Of a stretch of DNA of 64,000 bases, positions 39,546-51,300 are shown one piece after another. The DNA lies in NCBI RefSeq assembly GCF_000208745.1, contig NC_030854.1, positions 1,019,154 to 1,083,153 on the forward strand, given 5' to 3'. This DNA is from Theobroma cacao. Its lineage: Eukaryota > Streptophyta > Magnoliopsida > Malvales > Malvaceae. The notes beneath the pieces are model-generated. The model was not told where the DNA came from, searched no databases, and saw nothing but the letters and a program-made list of their open reading frames with translations. Each line of letters starts with the position of its first letter. Position 1 is the stretch's first letter. The translations under genes were made by a program, and so were the position numbers.

Positions 39546-40889
39546 CCAAATTTAAACGTAAAACAGGATCATACATAACCATAACCATAACCATCACCAC
39601 ATCACATCTATATCTATATAAACATCTATTCAATTTATAGATCACGTGACCAGCACTATAATTCCACCATCCAAGATCCACATATCATTCTTATCTAACT
39701 AATCTTGCCATTATAATGTTACGTCCAATCTTAGATAACATGGTCATATCTTATTTTCCTTTGATTTCACACACACTCACAACCTTAAAATCAATTAACA
39801 ATCCATGTCTACATATACATATCTTTTCTAATTAATCATACAAGTTCAATAATACACAATTTCCAACCAATTCTACTTACATGTCATACTTTGCTAGATA
39901 TTAGTCACCATTGTCAAACATAATCAAATTATCAATTTCAAGCATGTTCACAATCATATTTCCAATCAAACATCAATATATTTAGCATCACATTTCAATT
40001 ATAATGACTCACCAAACAATGCTCTAATTCGACGCTTGTTCCCATGCAATTTTATACTAGTATGGTATTCAAGTATAGAGATATAATAGGATATAACTTT
40101 TGAAATATATTTTTAATCTATACACAATCCACACATAAAGATAAAAAATATTCACATATTGACCAACACATAACACTAAACAATTGCACATTTCCAAAAA
40201 TCACATTTCTTGCATTTTTTATACTAAAATAGTTTGGATGCAGCCCATTCACCAAACTACACTTAAGCTATAATAAAGCATTACTTCATAAATAGAATAG
40301 GCAAAAAAAAGATTATTATAAATGACGGGAACAAACTTTCAAAATGGATTTCTTTAGAATTAACGGAGATTCCCATTTGCTTTTCTGAAAGATCAAAAAT
40401 ATGATCTCAAAGATGATCATGTCTCAAAAGCAATAATCTTTCTACCGAGAAATTTGCACACTAAAAATCCACTTATAAGGATTACAAAAAGGGGCTTATG
40501 AAATAATTGACATAAAAATCATTGAAAAAATAAAATCGACAATATAAAAAAAAGTAATTATAAAATAAAACTTATCCCAAATTATCTTTAAAATTGTTGG
40601 TGAAAATTGAAGCAAATGTCAATTCAAACTAGTTTGAGGAGTGATTCACTATCCATAAAAATAATTTTTGCTCTTTTAGAGTATGAAACTAGGTATAAAA
40701 GGACTGTAACGATTATCCCTAGGAATCAACAAACTCTTCCTTATTAGTTTACACAAACTTTCAAGGATATAGAAATAACAAAAAATTGTAAATAAGAAAG
40801 TACCTAGCAAGAACAGGGAAGAAAGAAAGGCAAGGAAACAAAGAAGAGTAAGATTAAGACCCAACAGAAACTTTGAATCATAAATATTC

Positions 40890-42663
40890 ATAATTTTAAA
40901 AATATTTATTTTAAAAGATTTTTTAACTTGTATATTTGTATATATATGAAATGATATGTTATGATTAAATGATAGTGTATAAATATTATATACTAACAAT
41001 GTGTCAAATATAAATCTATAATAAGGTTTAAATTTGATACACTTTCTATATATTTATATATTATCATCTCGTTAATTTTAAAAATATTTATTTTAAATTT
41101 TTACTTCTATATATTTATAAAAAAAATTCTATAATTAAGTGATAACATATAAATATTATATATTCACAACATATAATATATACATTAGGCCATGAAGTGA
41201 GGTGAGGAAGTGCACGTAGGCAAAGCCAAGGGGCAGCCTGTGATTCTTTATAGGGAGAGAGATACTACTTACCTTGAAGGGTGAGGATGGTATCACTGAA
41301 CGACTTCAGAATCAAGATTTATTTTAAAATTTTGAACCACGTGGATCAATTTGTCCTTTCATAAGATCAATTTAACGGTCTAATATATTATAAAATTTAT
41401 ACTATTTTTAAAAAAGCAATGTTTAAAATGAATAATATTTTATTATTAAAAATGTAAATTATAATATTAAGTAATATATATCAAATTCATAAGATCTACA
41501 AGAAGATTCATACATTTACATTATAATACATATTATAATTCATTTCTTTATTTATTTTTAATTTTATTTATTTTAGAATCTTAACGTTATGTTTAATGTC
41601 GTTGGTTTTTTTTATTCATTTATTGTTAATACTATTTTAAATAACTTGGTAACTTAAATGAGCAAAATCATTAAAAAATTAAATTTTTTTTAGAGGTTCA
41701 AGTTTTACAATTTATAAATATTTATTTTATATATAATAATCGGTTTTACAATTAGATTTTTCAATATGAGATGAATGGGTATATGTATAAGATCATAAAC
41801 TTCCCTATAAATGTTGGTTCTAAAAAATTTAGATGATAAATCGTCTGTAAAATTGCAAAATTATCTTAAAATTGATCCAAATACACTTGGCATGGAATAT
41901 TCATGAAAATGAATTACAAAATTATATTGAATGACAACTTTCACATGCTATGTACGTGAAATTTAATGTGACGTGTTAAGTAGACGTTATAAGACTAATA
42001 ACATGAAATTTTTTTATATGGCGTATCACGTAAGCAATTCCTTTTATACATCAACACATTCCGACATATTTTACGTACACAAAAAGTAATGGTTTCAATT
42101 GAAAATAACATTCATTATGTTTTGGCTAGGAGATAAGGATTCAATTGGGTAAAATAAAAAATAAGGACTCAATTGAAAAAATTATAATGAAAGAGGTTTT
42201 TTTTGTTATTTAAGCCTAAATTCTCCTAGTCAAGGTATGCCACTACTATCCGACGGGCTATAAAAACACAAAGCACCTGTCTTGGGTTGTTATTCCATCC
42301 GCCAACGTAAAGCAAGCAAGTAGTCTATCATCTCTCTGCATCACCGCCTGGCGCTTCATCAGCATAAGTTGAACAGTAAGTTTATTTTTTATTTTTAAAC
42401 TATCAGATTAGACAATTAGAACCCAGATGTAATCTCATGTGAGTATTGTCATGCATGTTACTATTTAGTCGGCAGAAGCAAGAACTAGCTTGAGCTATTT
42501 GTAGTTTGTCTGATTATTTATAGTTGTTGATGATAAATGGTTTTCTTTCTAGTCGGTGCTTACTGCTTCTGTTAATTGGAAATTTTGCCCCTGCTAGGGC
42601 AAGGGTTTTGATCGATTTCCTTGGGTTTATCTGTAATGTTTCATAGTATTTTCTTGTTTTCAG
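40890..42663. repeat. F-box locus unit B: upstream region paired with unit A
   Basis: Collinear with unit A over its distal flank, promoter region and 5' UTR intron. It ends at the splice acceptor TTGTTTTCAG just before the intact F-box coding exon. It also contains 41815-42001, the stretch recycled in the truncated unit C. Confidence 0.75.
42259..42266 (+). promoter_or_regulatory. TATA box candidate of the F-box gene
   Basis: TATAAAAA in a GC-richer context. It lies about 115 bp upstream of a good donor (ACA|GTAAGT at 42376) whose matching acceptor is at 42662-42663. The 5' UTR would therefore contain one intron of about 288 bp ending 36 bp before the ATG. Confidence 0.6.
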
Positions 42664-42699
42664 AGAAGAGGGAAGGAATTCGCTAGCAAGACGAGCCAG

Positions 42700-43977
42700 A
42701 TGAAGGCTAACCAGTTGAACAATGGAAACCTTCCGGAACTTCCTGAACATATAATCGTCGATATTCTTGCTAAAGTCCCATCAGAAGTTCTTTACAATAC
42801 GTTCAGGTTCGTATGTAAAGCATGGTATAGATTGATCAGTAGCAGCGAGTTCACCCACGAGAATGCCGTTCACCAGAAACCTGGATTGCTGATCCAAGTC
42901 CCCAGGTGGCACTGCGACATAGAAGGCACATGGTGGAAGACGACTCTCTTACAGATTGATGAGAACGAGTTTGACTTCACCTTAACTAATTTTAGCACGC
43001 ATTCAATGAAACTGATTAGGTCCAGTTGCAGTGGTCTGGTTCTGGGAAGTAAGACAGAAGAAGGCACATCAATGCTATGTGTCAAAAATATCTTAACTGG
43101 TTCTGTCTTAACTCTTCCCAGTTGCCCTTCTGGTTGTAAGCACTTGTACCCAGAATGTGGCCTTGCACTAGGATTCAACCCTGGTACAAAGGAGTATAAA
43201 GTGGTGCACGTATATGCTGATTCCTATGGGTTCGAGTTGTTCACCATTGGTTCTGATCATAAATGGAGAAGGATTCCAGGACCTTTCGAAGATTTAAATG
43301 AGAGACCTTTTGACGTGGAGCGGTTCAGGTGGAGTGACCCTGAGTCGATAGGTGGGCAAGTTTTGCACTGGTTTGTTGAGTCTGACACATATATAATTTC
43401 CATGGATTTAAGGGATGAAAAGTTCAGAAGAACAAATCTTCCGGACGTGGGGAGGAGCGTCATGAAGTATGAATATGATTTGGTGGAGATGAACGGGGAG
43501 CTTTGTTTTGTGTATAAACTTTCCGGATTCCAAATTGATCTTTGGGTTCTGAAAGATTTTGACAGGCAGGTTTGGTCAAAGGAACACAGCATCATTGCCA
43601 TGTCTATAAACTATACACCATCGGGAGCTTCTTCAGGACTCACCAAGAAAGACAAGGATCAGTCACATGGAGGAAAACAAAAAAAGGTTGATGATGCATC
43701 AGTATATAGAAAAGAAAAGAAAGCCAAGTCGCCCAATTTTCTGAAACTAGAAGCTCTTGCTACCTTGCGAAATGGTGAGGTGATAGTGCTCATGGACAAG
43801 CAAAACTCTATCCATGCAAATATCATGTATTTGTATGATCTCAAGCATGAGGAGATGAGGCAATTCAGGATTAAGATGAAAAAGGGAACATCATTCCAAC
43901 CCCACAGAAGCGGCCTTGTCAGTTTGAGAACTGATCAGATGGAGCTGTCGGCAGCAATAAGCAATATTTCACTTTAG
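42700..43977 (+). CDS. F-box protein with F-box-associated (FBA-like) domain, 425 aa
   Basis: Probable substrate receptor of an SCF ubiquitin ligase; the substrate cannot be told from sequence. Single coding exon. Residues about 11-50 form the F-box (LPELPEHIIVDILAKVPSEV followed by FRFVCKAWYRLISSSEF), which would bind SKP1. The central part has the F-box-associated beta-rich pattern: SCSGLVLG, GLALGFNPGTKEYKVVHV, FELFTIGSDHKWRRI, GGQVLHWFV, ISMDLRDEKFRR, NGELCFVYK, IDLWVLKDFDRQVWSKEHSI. Unusually, a Lys-rich low-complexity insert (about residues 310-350, with KKDKDQ, GGKQKK and RKEKKAK) interrupts the last part of the domain. It is the only intact member of a local three-unit array. Confidence 0.92.
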   Translation: MKANQLNNGNLPELPEHIIVDILAKVPSEVLYNTFRFVCKAWYRLISSSEFTHENAVHQKPGLLIQVPRWHCDIEGTWWKTTLLQIDENEFDFTLTNFSTHSMKLIRSSCSGLVLGSKTEEGTSMLCVKNILTGSVLTLPSCPSGCKHLYPECGLALGFNPGTKEYKVVHVYADSYGFELFTIGSDHKWRRIPGPFEDLNERPFDVERFRWSDPESIGGQVLHWFVESDTYIISMDLRDEKFRRTNLPDVGRSVMKYEYDLVEMNGELCFVYKLSGFQIDLWVLKDFDRQVWSKEHSIIAMSINYTPSGASSGLTKKDKDQSHGGKQKKVDDASVYRKEKKAKSPNFLKLEALATLRNGEVIVLMDKQNSIHANIMYLYDLKHEEMRQFRIKMKKGTSFQPHRSGLVSLRTDQMELSAAISNISL

Positions 43978-44550
43978 AGCTTCAAACACTTTTCCTCGAT
44001 GACTCCTTTTGTTTTTCTAGTGAGATGACTGTTTTGGGTTGTTTTAGCTTTGACTATATGGTTTTATTTGCTTATTTTTCTGATACTTTGTTCATCTGAT
44101 ATACTTCATAATATAGCTGTGTTAATATTGATTAACTTAACTAAATATGTTAGCTTAATAATGAAATTTCAAATTACTTATTTATATTCAAACGATCACA
44201 CAACAAATATACAAAATTTACATATTCGTACAAAATTTCACAACTTTATCGACGATTAATAAGGTATTGTTCATAGTAAAATCAACATTTAGATAATGTG
44301 GTGAGATGAATAAATGACTTGAAAACAATTACTTCTATCTTGCTTATGTTACTAAATAAAAAAACCAAATCAATAAATAAATTTAAAAATAAAAAATTTT
44401 TGAAAAAATATTTGGTTCTAAAAAATTTTGATCATAAATCATCCATAAATTTATAAAATTATCTTAAAATTGATCCAAATTCATTTGACATGGAATATAC
44501 AAGAAAATAAATTACACGTGATGTGCTGATTAGACATAAAAAGACTGATA
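43978..44550. repeat. F-box locus unit C flank: recycled upstream DNA
   Basis: 43978-44130 is the 3' flank of the intact F-box gene. 44130-44370 matches the distal flank of unit A (about 35500-35700). 44410-44550 matches the unit B promoter region (about 41815-42001), sharing AAAATTATCTTAAAATTGAT and ending near AAGACTGATAA. The match then jumps straight to the 3' half of the coding region. Confidence 0.75.
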
Positions 44551-45061
44551 AAGGATGAATATGATTTGGTGGAGATGGACGGGAAGCTTTGTTTTGTGTA
44601 CAAAGCTTTCAAATTGATGTTTGGGTTCTGAAAGATTTTGATAGCCAGGTTTGGTCAAAGGAACATAGCATCATTGCCATGTCTACAAACTATACACCAT
44701 TCAGAGCTTCTTCAGGACCCACCAAGAAAGTCAAGGATCATTCAGATGGGGGAGAAGAAAAAAAGGTTGATGATGCATCACTAAGTAGAAAGGAAAAGAA
44801 AACCAAGTTGCCCAATTTTCTGAAACTAGCTGCTGTTGCTACCTTGCGAAATGGTGAGGTGATAATGCTCTTGGACAAGCAAGACTCTTTTCTTTCCATA
44901 CAAATATCTTGTATATGTATGATTTCAAGCATGAGATGAGGCAATTCAGGATCAAGATGACACAGGGGACAAAATTCATACCCCACAGAAGCAGCCTTAG
45001 CAGACGTTTGAGAACTGATCAGATGGCGCCATCGGCAGAACTTGAAACCAGTGATATTTAG
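44551..45061 (+). pseudogene. Truncated F-box pseudogene (3' half only, two frameshifts)
   Basis: Homologous to codons for the C-terminal ~40% of the intact gene at 42700-43977, from the EYDLVEM block to the stop. The F-box and N-terminal associated domain are absent. At about 44602-44615 the sequence has a net loss of 7 nt relative to the parent, shifting the frame after CFVYK. At about 44885 there is a net gain of 5 nt after DKQDS, so the frame is not restored. The parent's Lys-rich insert is kept (GGEEKKVDD, RKEKKTK). It has no start codon in a usable context. Confidence 0.88.
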
Positions 45062-45967
45062 TCTGTGATAGTCCAAAACTTCCCAAGGTTTAATTTTACT
45101 GGTGGTAACCATATTGTGAAGATTTGAGTACTATTACCAGACATCTGCACTATGTCAGAAAGTCAGATTTTTGAAAGTAAATCCTGAAAGATGCATGGAT
45201 AGAGAATTGCAATTGCCTGACCTTGCATCGACCCTTGCATCCACTAGATTTCCACCTTTCCGAGCTCTTGGGAAAATTTTTCTCAGTGTATTGTTTTTTC
45301 TTTGTTTTCTTGTTATTTTCTTCAGTTTGGGATTTTGCAACTTTCATAGTACCATGTTTATTTTCTCTGGTTTTATGCAATCTAAGGCTCCTTTGGCAGA
45401 TCTTTGATCGTTATTTGAGCAAAGTGCTCTGCTAGTTGAGATGTTGGCAATGGCAATAAATTAAGAGAAAAAGAGAAAGGAAAAGGAGATAAAAGAATGG
45501 TAAAGATGAACACCTGCAATTTCAGCTTGATCAGGTTAGGACTTTCCTGGTTTCTAATGCTAATGGGAGTATGACTTCTTACCTGCAAATATCTCTAGAA
45601 CAACTTTAACAACACATGGGATACTTCTGGAATCTTCTTGGCCCTCTTTTTTTTCTTTTCCCTCTAAATGAGTTAAAGAAATTTATCCAAAATAAATTTA
45701 AAGCTATAGAGTTAAACATTTAATATTATTTTTGAGATCTATTAATTCACATTTATGCTGCTACGATGAGGGGGGGCAGTTCGGCAAACGAGATAGATAC
45801 GGAAGGACCATCTAAAGTACACAAAGTCAGCAAGTGCACTTTCCCAACATAACGAAAACAGTAACATAACCTACACAAACCCGACCAGATTCGCTTCTGG
45901 CTTAACCATGAATCCTTGAAACTTGATTCAGATAATTTTGTCTCATCTAAAAACGAAAGAAACAAAT
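45062..45967. other. Intergenic between the F-box pseudogene and DET2
   Basis: No supportable coding region. Several short overlapping reading frames at 45150-45590 lack protein features. The DET2 promoter and leader lie in the last few hundred bases. Confidence 0.6.
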
Positions 45968-46753
45968 ATGCCCAGAGACTCAGATCAGCCCCTTTTTCAC
46001 TACAGCCTCCTCGGTCTCTACCTCATCGTCCTACCGACATGGATCAGCCTCAAGTTCATTCAGGCCCCTTACGGCAAGCACAACCGCCCTGGATGGGGGC
46101 CAACCCTGTCTCCATCTTTGGCTTGGTTCCTCATGGAAAGCCCCACCCTTTGGCTCACTGTCTTGCTCTTTCCTTTCGGCCGACACTTTTCCAACCCGAA
46201 ATCGTTCATTCTGATGTCTCCTTATCTCTTCCACTATTTCAACCGTACAGTGCTTTACCCTCTTCGCCTGTCACGCAGCAGCAACGGCCAAGCCAGGAGT
46301 TTTCCGGTGAGTATAGCTCTCATGGCTTTCGGGTTTAATCTCTTGAATGCTTATCTGCAAGCCAGGTGGGTGTCTCACTACAAGGATGATTATGAAAACG
46401 ACAAGCTGTTTTGGCTGAGATTCCTTGTCGGATTGCTGGTTTTTATTGCTGGCATGTGGGTGAATGTTTGGGCTGATAGCGTCCTGGTGGGGCTTAAAAA
46501 GCAGGGTGGTGGCGGATACAAGGTTCCAAGAGGGGGGTTGTTCGACTTGGTGAGCTGCCCTAACTACTTTGGGGAGATCATGGAGTGGTTGGGCTGGGCG
46601 GTGATGACATGGTCCTGCGTGGGGTTTGGGTTCTTTCTCTACACCTGTGCCAACCTGGTGCCTAGAGCTCGTGCCAGCCGCCGCTGGTATTTGGAGAAGT
46701 TCAAGGACGATTACCCCAAGCACAGAAAAGCTGTGATCCCATTTCTCTATTGA
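45968..46753 (+). CDS. DET2: Steroid 5-alpha-reductase DET2 (brassinosteroid biosynthesis)
   Basis: NADPH-dependent ER-membrane enzyme that reduces the delta-4 bond of campest-4-en-3-one-type intermediates on the way to campestanol and brassinolide. Single exon of 261 aa, close to the ~262 aa of Arabidopsis DET2. The ATG at 45968 gives MPRDSDQPLFHYSLL; an in-frame TTG at 45923 was rejected as start. About six hydrophobic segments are visible. The C-terminal catalytic/NADPH region is typical of the family: NVWADSVLVGLKK, YKVPRGGLFDLVSCPNYFGE, EWLGWAVMTWS, NLVPRARASRRWYLEKFKDDYP, and the terminal KAVIPFLY. It is convergent with the carboxyltransferase gene, with about 1.6 kb between the stops. 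Confidence 0.96.
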   Translation: MPRDSDQPLFHYSLLGLYLIVLPTWISLKFIQAPYGKHNRPGWGPTLSPSLAWFLMESPTLWLTVLLFPFGRHFSNPKSFILMSPYLFHYFNRTVLYPLRLSRSSNGQARSFPVSIALMAFGFNLLNAYLQARWVSHYKDDYENDKLFWLRFLVGLLVFIAGMWVNVWADSVLVGLKKQGGGGYKVPRGGLFDLVSCPNYFGEIMEWLGWAVMTWSCVGFGFFLYTCANLVPRARASRRWYLEKFKDDYPKHRKAVIPFLY

Positions 46754-48317
46754 TGCTTCTGTCTGCCCTCCCCACTTTTCACCAACATGAAGAAAGTTTC
46801 CTTGGAGGATTTGATTCAGTGATCAATGTAGTCTTTGACCGGTTTTGATTAATAAAAGAAATGGGTTTTCTTTTTTGTTATGATTTGTACCTCATTTTGC
46901 TCTTCATCAACTTGTTGGTCCTTATGATCAAAAGAAGAATATGTTGGTAATGCTGCATATGATCAAAAGAGGTAGTTTCTGATTCGACTCTGTGGGCAGA
47001 TTTCTGTTGGACTATTTCTTTCAGACTGGGTGCTTAGTGGCCGTGAAGAAGGAAAACCAATCCCATGTTATGTATGCAAAGGGAGGAAAGGACACTAAAT
47101 TTCTTCCACTGTCGTTTTGTTTTTTCCTTCCTCTTTCTCTCTTACCAAACATAGTGTAGAAGGAGTAAGCATAGACCTTGCCCTTTGCTCAGTAATTTAT
47201 CAACAGGGCACAGAAACGACTTACAACCACAAGATACATTTTGCCCATGGGGAACCTAACGCTGCACCTTGCATTCCCAGAGACTACACAAAACTCGTCG
47301 ACAACTAGGCAAAAAAGTATGTAATAAGATAACATAAGAAGTTACTCTATTCTTTGATAACTAGGCAGAAAAATATGTAACAAGCTAACATACGAACTTG
47401 GTCCGACATCGTCGTTTAACTAATCGGTCAAAACAGGGGATAGGAAACTGAGGGGGATAAAAAGAGAATAGTGTGTTATTCCTGATGTTTGGAAGCATGC
47501 CAATGGCTTCCCCTAGCTGCTCACACAAGCTATACAGTGTTCTTTGTTTATCAGTGAACGGAAAACACATTCTACCAATAAATAGAAGGAAAGAACGCAA
47601 ACACCCAAACGAAAAATTTAACAACCTAATTCAAAATGAAGAGTTTCAGCTTCAGCTTAAATAAAAGGGGAGAAAGCAATAATTGTGGGAAATTGCCAAT
47701 CAGTGTCTTCATAGATGCAAAACCTTTTGCCCTCTTGGCCTGCAGGTGAGAGTGGAGGACTCGGTGGCACCTGCAAGGCTCGAAGTTGAATAATTCTCTC
47801 TGGTAGAACTTTGATGCAATGCTAATTCTTCAAACTTGAAACACCATCTCTTTCTACACCATCTCTACACCACTAACACTATGAAAGAACCAAGATCCTG
47901 TAAAGTAACAACAAAATATGAAACATACAAGTCAATCATACCAATCAAATAAACTAACGATGTAATTAAGATTTTATACTGAAATTTACAAATTAACATA
48001 ATCACTCTTTAATAAAAGGAGTTGTGTATTTATGATTAATAGTTGTAATCATTACCAGCTGTTAATCACGCAAGGAACAACAAAAATGCCAATGAATTTA
48101 TACCACTTTTAGAATTAACCTGCATTTCAATCCCTAATTGTATCAGAAAAGAAATACTAAACGGCATTTCATAGTAAACTAGTTATTCCAGGTCCTTGTT
48201 CTAAATGGTATTCATCTTTAAGCATCCAAATAAAAACAATGCAGAAATTTGATTATTCATCACAAATTTAAAGCAAAATAAATACAGATAACTGTAGAAT
48301 GCCAGGAGGTACGTACA
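46754..48317. other. Intergenic between convergent DET2 and carboxyltransferase genes
   Basis: Probable 3' UTRs from both sides (AATAAA at about 46850 for DET2). Several short reading frames at 47.1-47.7 kb show no protein features. No tRNA or repeat recognised. Confidence 0.6.
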
Positions 48318-51300
48318 CTAAGCAAAGCTGCGGTTTGCACCCAAATTAATCTCTACTCTAGGTTCCTCATACTTGGTTTCCTTTTGCAAGCTTCCATCGG
48401 TTCCCCCAGAAGATTGTATAGCTTCAAAAATTTCTGCCTTCAACTCTTCATGCTTCCCCTTTAATTCTGAGGAGCTGATAGCTTCTGAAAGTCTTTGCTT
48501 GATCTGTTGTTCTAGAGCCTTGATCTTACTTTTTGATTCAGTATTTGGAGTATTTCCTGCCTTTGCTATCTCCAGCTTCAATGACTCCATCATATTTTTC
48601 AACTCCGATGAGTGGACAACATTTTCAATTTTCTTGTTAATTTCTTCATTCAAAATTTCCACCTTATCTTTGAAGACGGCGAGCAAAGCCCAATCACCTA
48701 GGACTTTCGCATTGGATTTTACTACCTCAACATCCAAACCCAAGGACTCAAGAGCATTAATGATTTCCAATTCTACCTCTTTCTTCATATTCAGAATTTT
48801 GTCCTTCAGCCCTTGATCTAAATCCACAAAGCTGGATGCCCCAGAATTTTGAACCTCAGCCTTTAACGCTTCAAACTTCTCATTTATCTCTGGCTGACCC
48901 ATGACTTCATTGAATTTCTTATTGACTTCCTGCTTCAGCGTAGCAGCCTCCGAGAGACTCTTGGCTTTAGAAAACTCCTTCAACATATCAAGCTTATATT
49001 TGAGGGTTGTGTAATTTGGAGCTGCTGCCAGACCCTGATTGAACTCATGTTTAAGCTTCTCAATCTTATCCATAATAACAGGATTCATGAGCTGGTCCTT
49101 TGAATTTACTTTTGAAACTTCTTCTCTCAGCATTGCAAGCCTGTCCTTCAAGCCCATGGCTTTAACAGCCTCAGAGTACTCATGATCAACCTCCTTTTTC
49201 AACTTTTCTATCATGTCCTTTAGAGCCAACTCAGGAGGCTTGGTGGATGATTCCTTGGCTTTCAAGATTTGCTGTTTCAGTTTTTCAACCTCACCCTCCA
49301 ACTCTGCCTTTGAGGTTCTACCAACAGTTTCTTCTTTCCTTTTCATATTGACCTTTTTCTTGGGATCTACCGGGACACCTTCTTGGAACCCACCCAGTTT
49401 CCTGAACTTAAGCATGCGATGCTTTAGTAGCTTTTCTGTGTCCATCGCTGTGAGCTCCTGCAGCATAAACTTTTGTTAATATATAAAAAACATCATATTT
49501 GTTGTGAAAATTCATTAATTGTGAAACTCACATCCATTGTTTCATTAATTGCGGCTTTTATTTGTTGTGAAGTCCAAGCTGGATCTGCATGGGCACCGCC
49601 CAGTGGCTCCTATCAAAAGTAAAAATAAGTCTGAGATGCCATGGAGATTACAATTAACTTCCAAAAGGAAATAACAATCTGGAGCAACATTCAAACTTTG
49701 AAGTTATACAAATGCAAATACTTCAAAAACGAAATACAGCGTTTTCATCAAACATATCACAAAGATATGAAATACATGAATCACACTTCTCATGCTATGA
49801 TAAAAGGCTTACAAAGAATATGCTTAAGGACAGTAGCGAAATGGTGCATTTAGCAGTCAACTTTGCTACATGAAATTGCCTGTAGCAGGTTTAAGTTATC
49901 ATGGCTTTTGTAATGCCTAGAACTAGGAAAGGAGAAACAAAAAAACAGAAAAGAAAAATGCAAAAGCAGAAAAACTGATTCATTGAAGATATGAGAGCAA
50001 TGATATTTATTACAGGAATGATTCCATCACAAATTTGTAGCTTGCTCAACTCTCTGGCAGTAATCCTCAGCTTCTCGGCTGCCTGCATAGATGAAAACTT
50101 TGAACGTTCTATTATCATACAAATCAGTACTTAAAGATAAGCCCAAAAGTGATAATTCTTTTCAAACCTTTGGAGAAGCTTTGGCACTCTTCCATAAAAT
50201 TGCGGCACATGCTTCCGGACTATACCATTAAAAAAAATAAATCAGAGAAAAAGAAGTATCAGCACATGTAGATATGGCATAAAAAATGATCCACATATAC
50301 AAGGAATAATAGACAATCTTCCCCAGGAACCATGACAAAAAATAAAGATTTTATAAAATAGCAATTTCATCCATTGCTTGTGCATGGACGGCCAGATACC
50401 ATATAGGTATAGTTAATTAAAATACAATAAAGACAACAGAAAAAAACCTTATATCACCTGGCAACATAAAAGACTGCATTTTCCAGCATTAACAACTTAT
50501 TAGCGCAGCCAATGGCCAAGGCACCACCAGAGCCACCTTCCCCAATAACAATAGAAACAATTGGGACCTTCAGACCAAACATGGTCCTCAAATTATGGGC
50601 AATAGCTTCACCCTACATGGATGTAATGCATAGAAATCAGTTGAGACAACATTAAAAGTGAATTTGGCAAGCTTCAGAATACAAAAGTGCTCATACTTGA
50701 CCCAGTTCCTCAGATTTAAGGTCCGCAAATGCACCAGGAGTGTCAATAAAAGTAACTATAGGGAACCCATGGTGATCTGCATAATACATCATGCGTAGAG
50801 CCTTCCTGTAACTGCATGTATTTATCCCCGTGTTAAGATTGACATAGCAGAATACCCTCTTTCAAATAAAATGAAAATTTCAAAGTCATCACCAATATGT
50901 AAGTTTCATTCAACTTACCCATGGGGAGTTGGCATTCCAAAATTACGCTGAATATTCTCTTTAGTATTTCTACCCTTTTGGTGACCCATAAACATGTACC
51001 TCCTACCATCTATGGTTCCTATACCAGTAACAACAGCAGGATCATCATACCCTGCTCGATCTCCATGAAGTTCCACAAACTGGATATATGCGAAAATACA
51101 AGGGACATATATTAAGACAATTTTTCAGCATCCACAAACCAGATGTTAAAAATATTGTTGATGAGAATATGCAACATATTAAGTATCTGAAAGTCAAAGA
51201 GAATATACAATAATTAGTATCTGAAACTTGAAGAACCTATAATCACCAAACCTTATCAGTAATGCTAAACACATGATCAAGGAATGTAGGTCTGTTGGGG

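Larger units (their letters stand above)
34070..42699. other. 8.6-kb gene-poor interval: F-box array relics and retrotransposon debris
   Basis: 34070-34850 is the leader, 5' UTR intron and promoter of the capping enzyme. From about 35.4 kb the DNA is AT-rich and built of duplicated blocks shared with the intact F-box locus (unit A at about 35460-37980 and unit B from 40890), with a copia remnant and other repeat debris between them. The small reading frame at 36195-36419 lies inside a duplicated non-coding block and has no protein signature. Confidence 0.65.

Noticed and set aside
39570..39605. CATAAC repeats as an interstitial telomere tract
   Set aside because: Only about three irregular units and not the plant TTTAGGG motif.
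44589..44939. 116-codon reading frame as an independent small F-box-related gene
   Set aside because: Its first residues are out of frame relative to the parent and it ends at the second frameshift; it is a fragment of the truncated pseudogene.
45923..45967. N-terminal extension of DET2 by 15 codons
   Set aside because: Needs a TTG start; the ATG at 45968 gives the normal family length.
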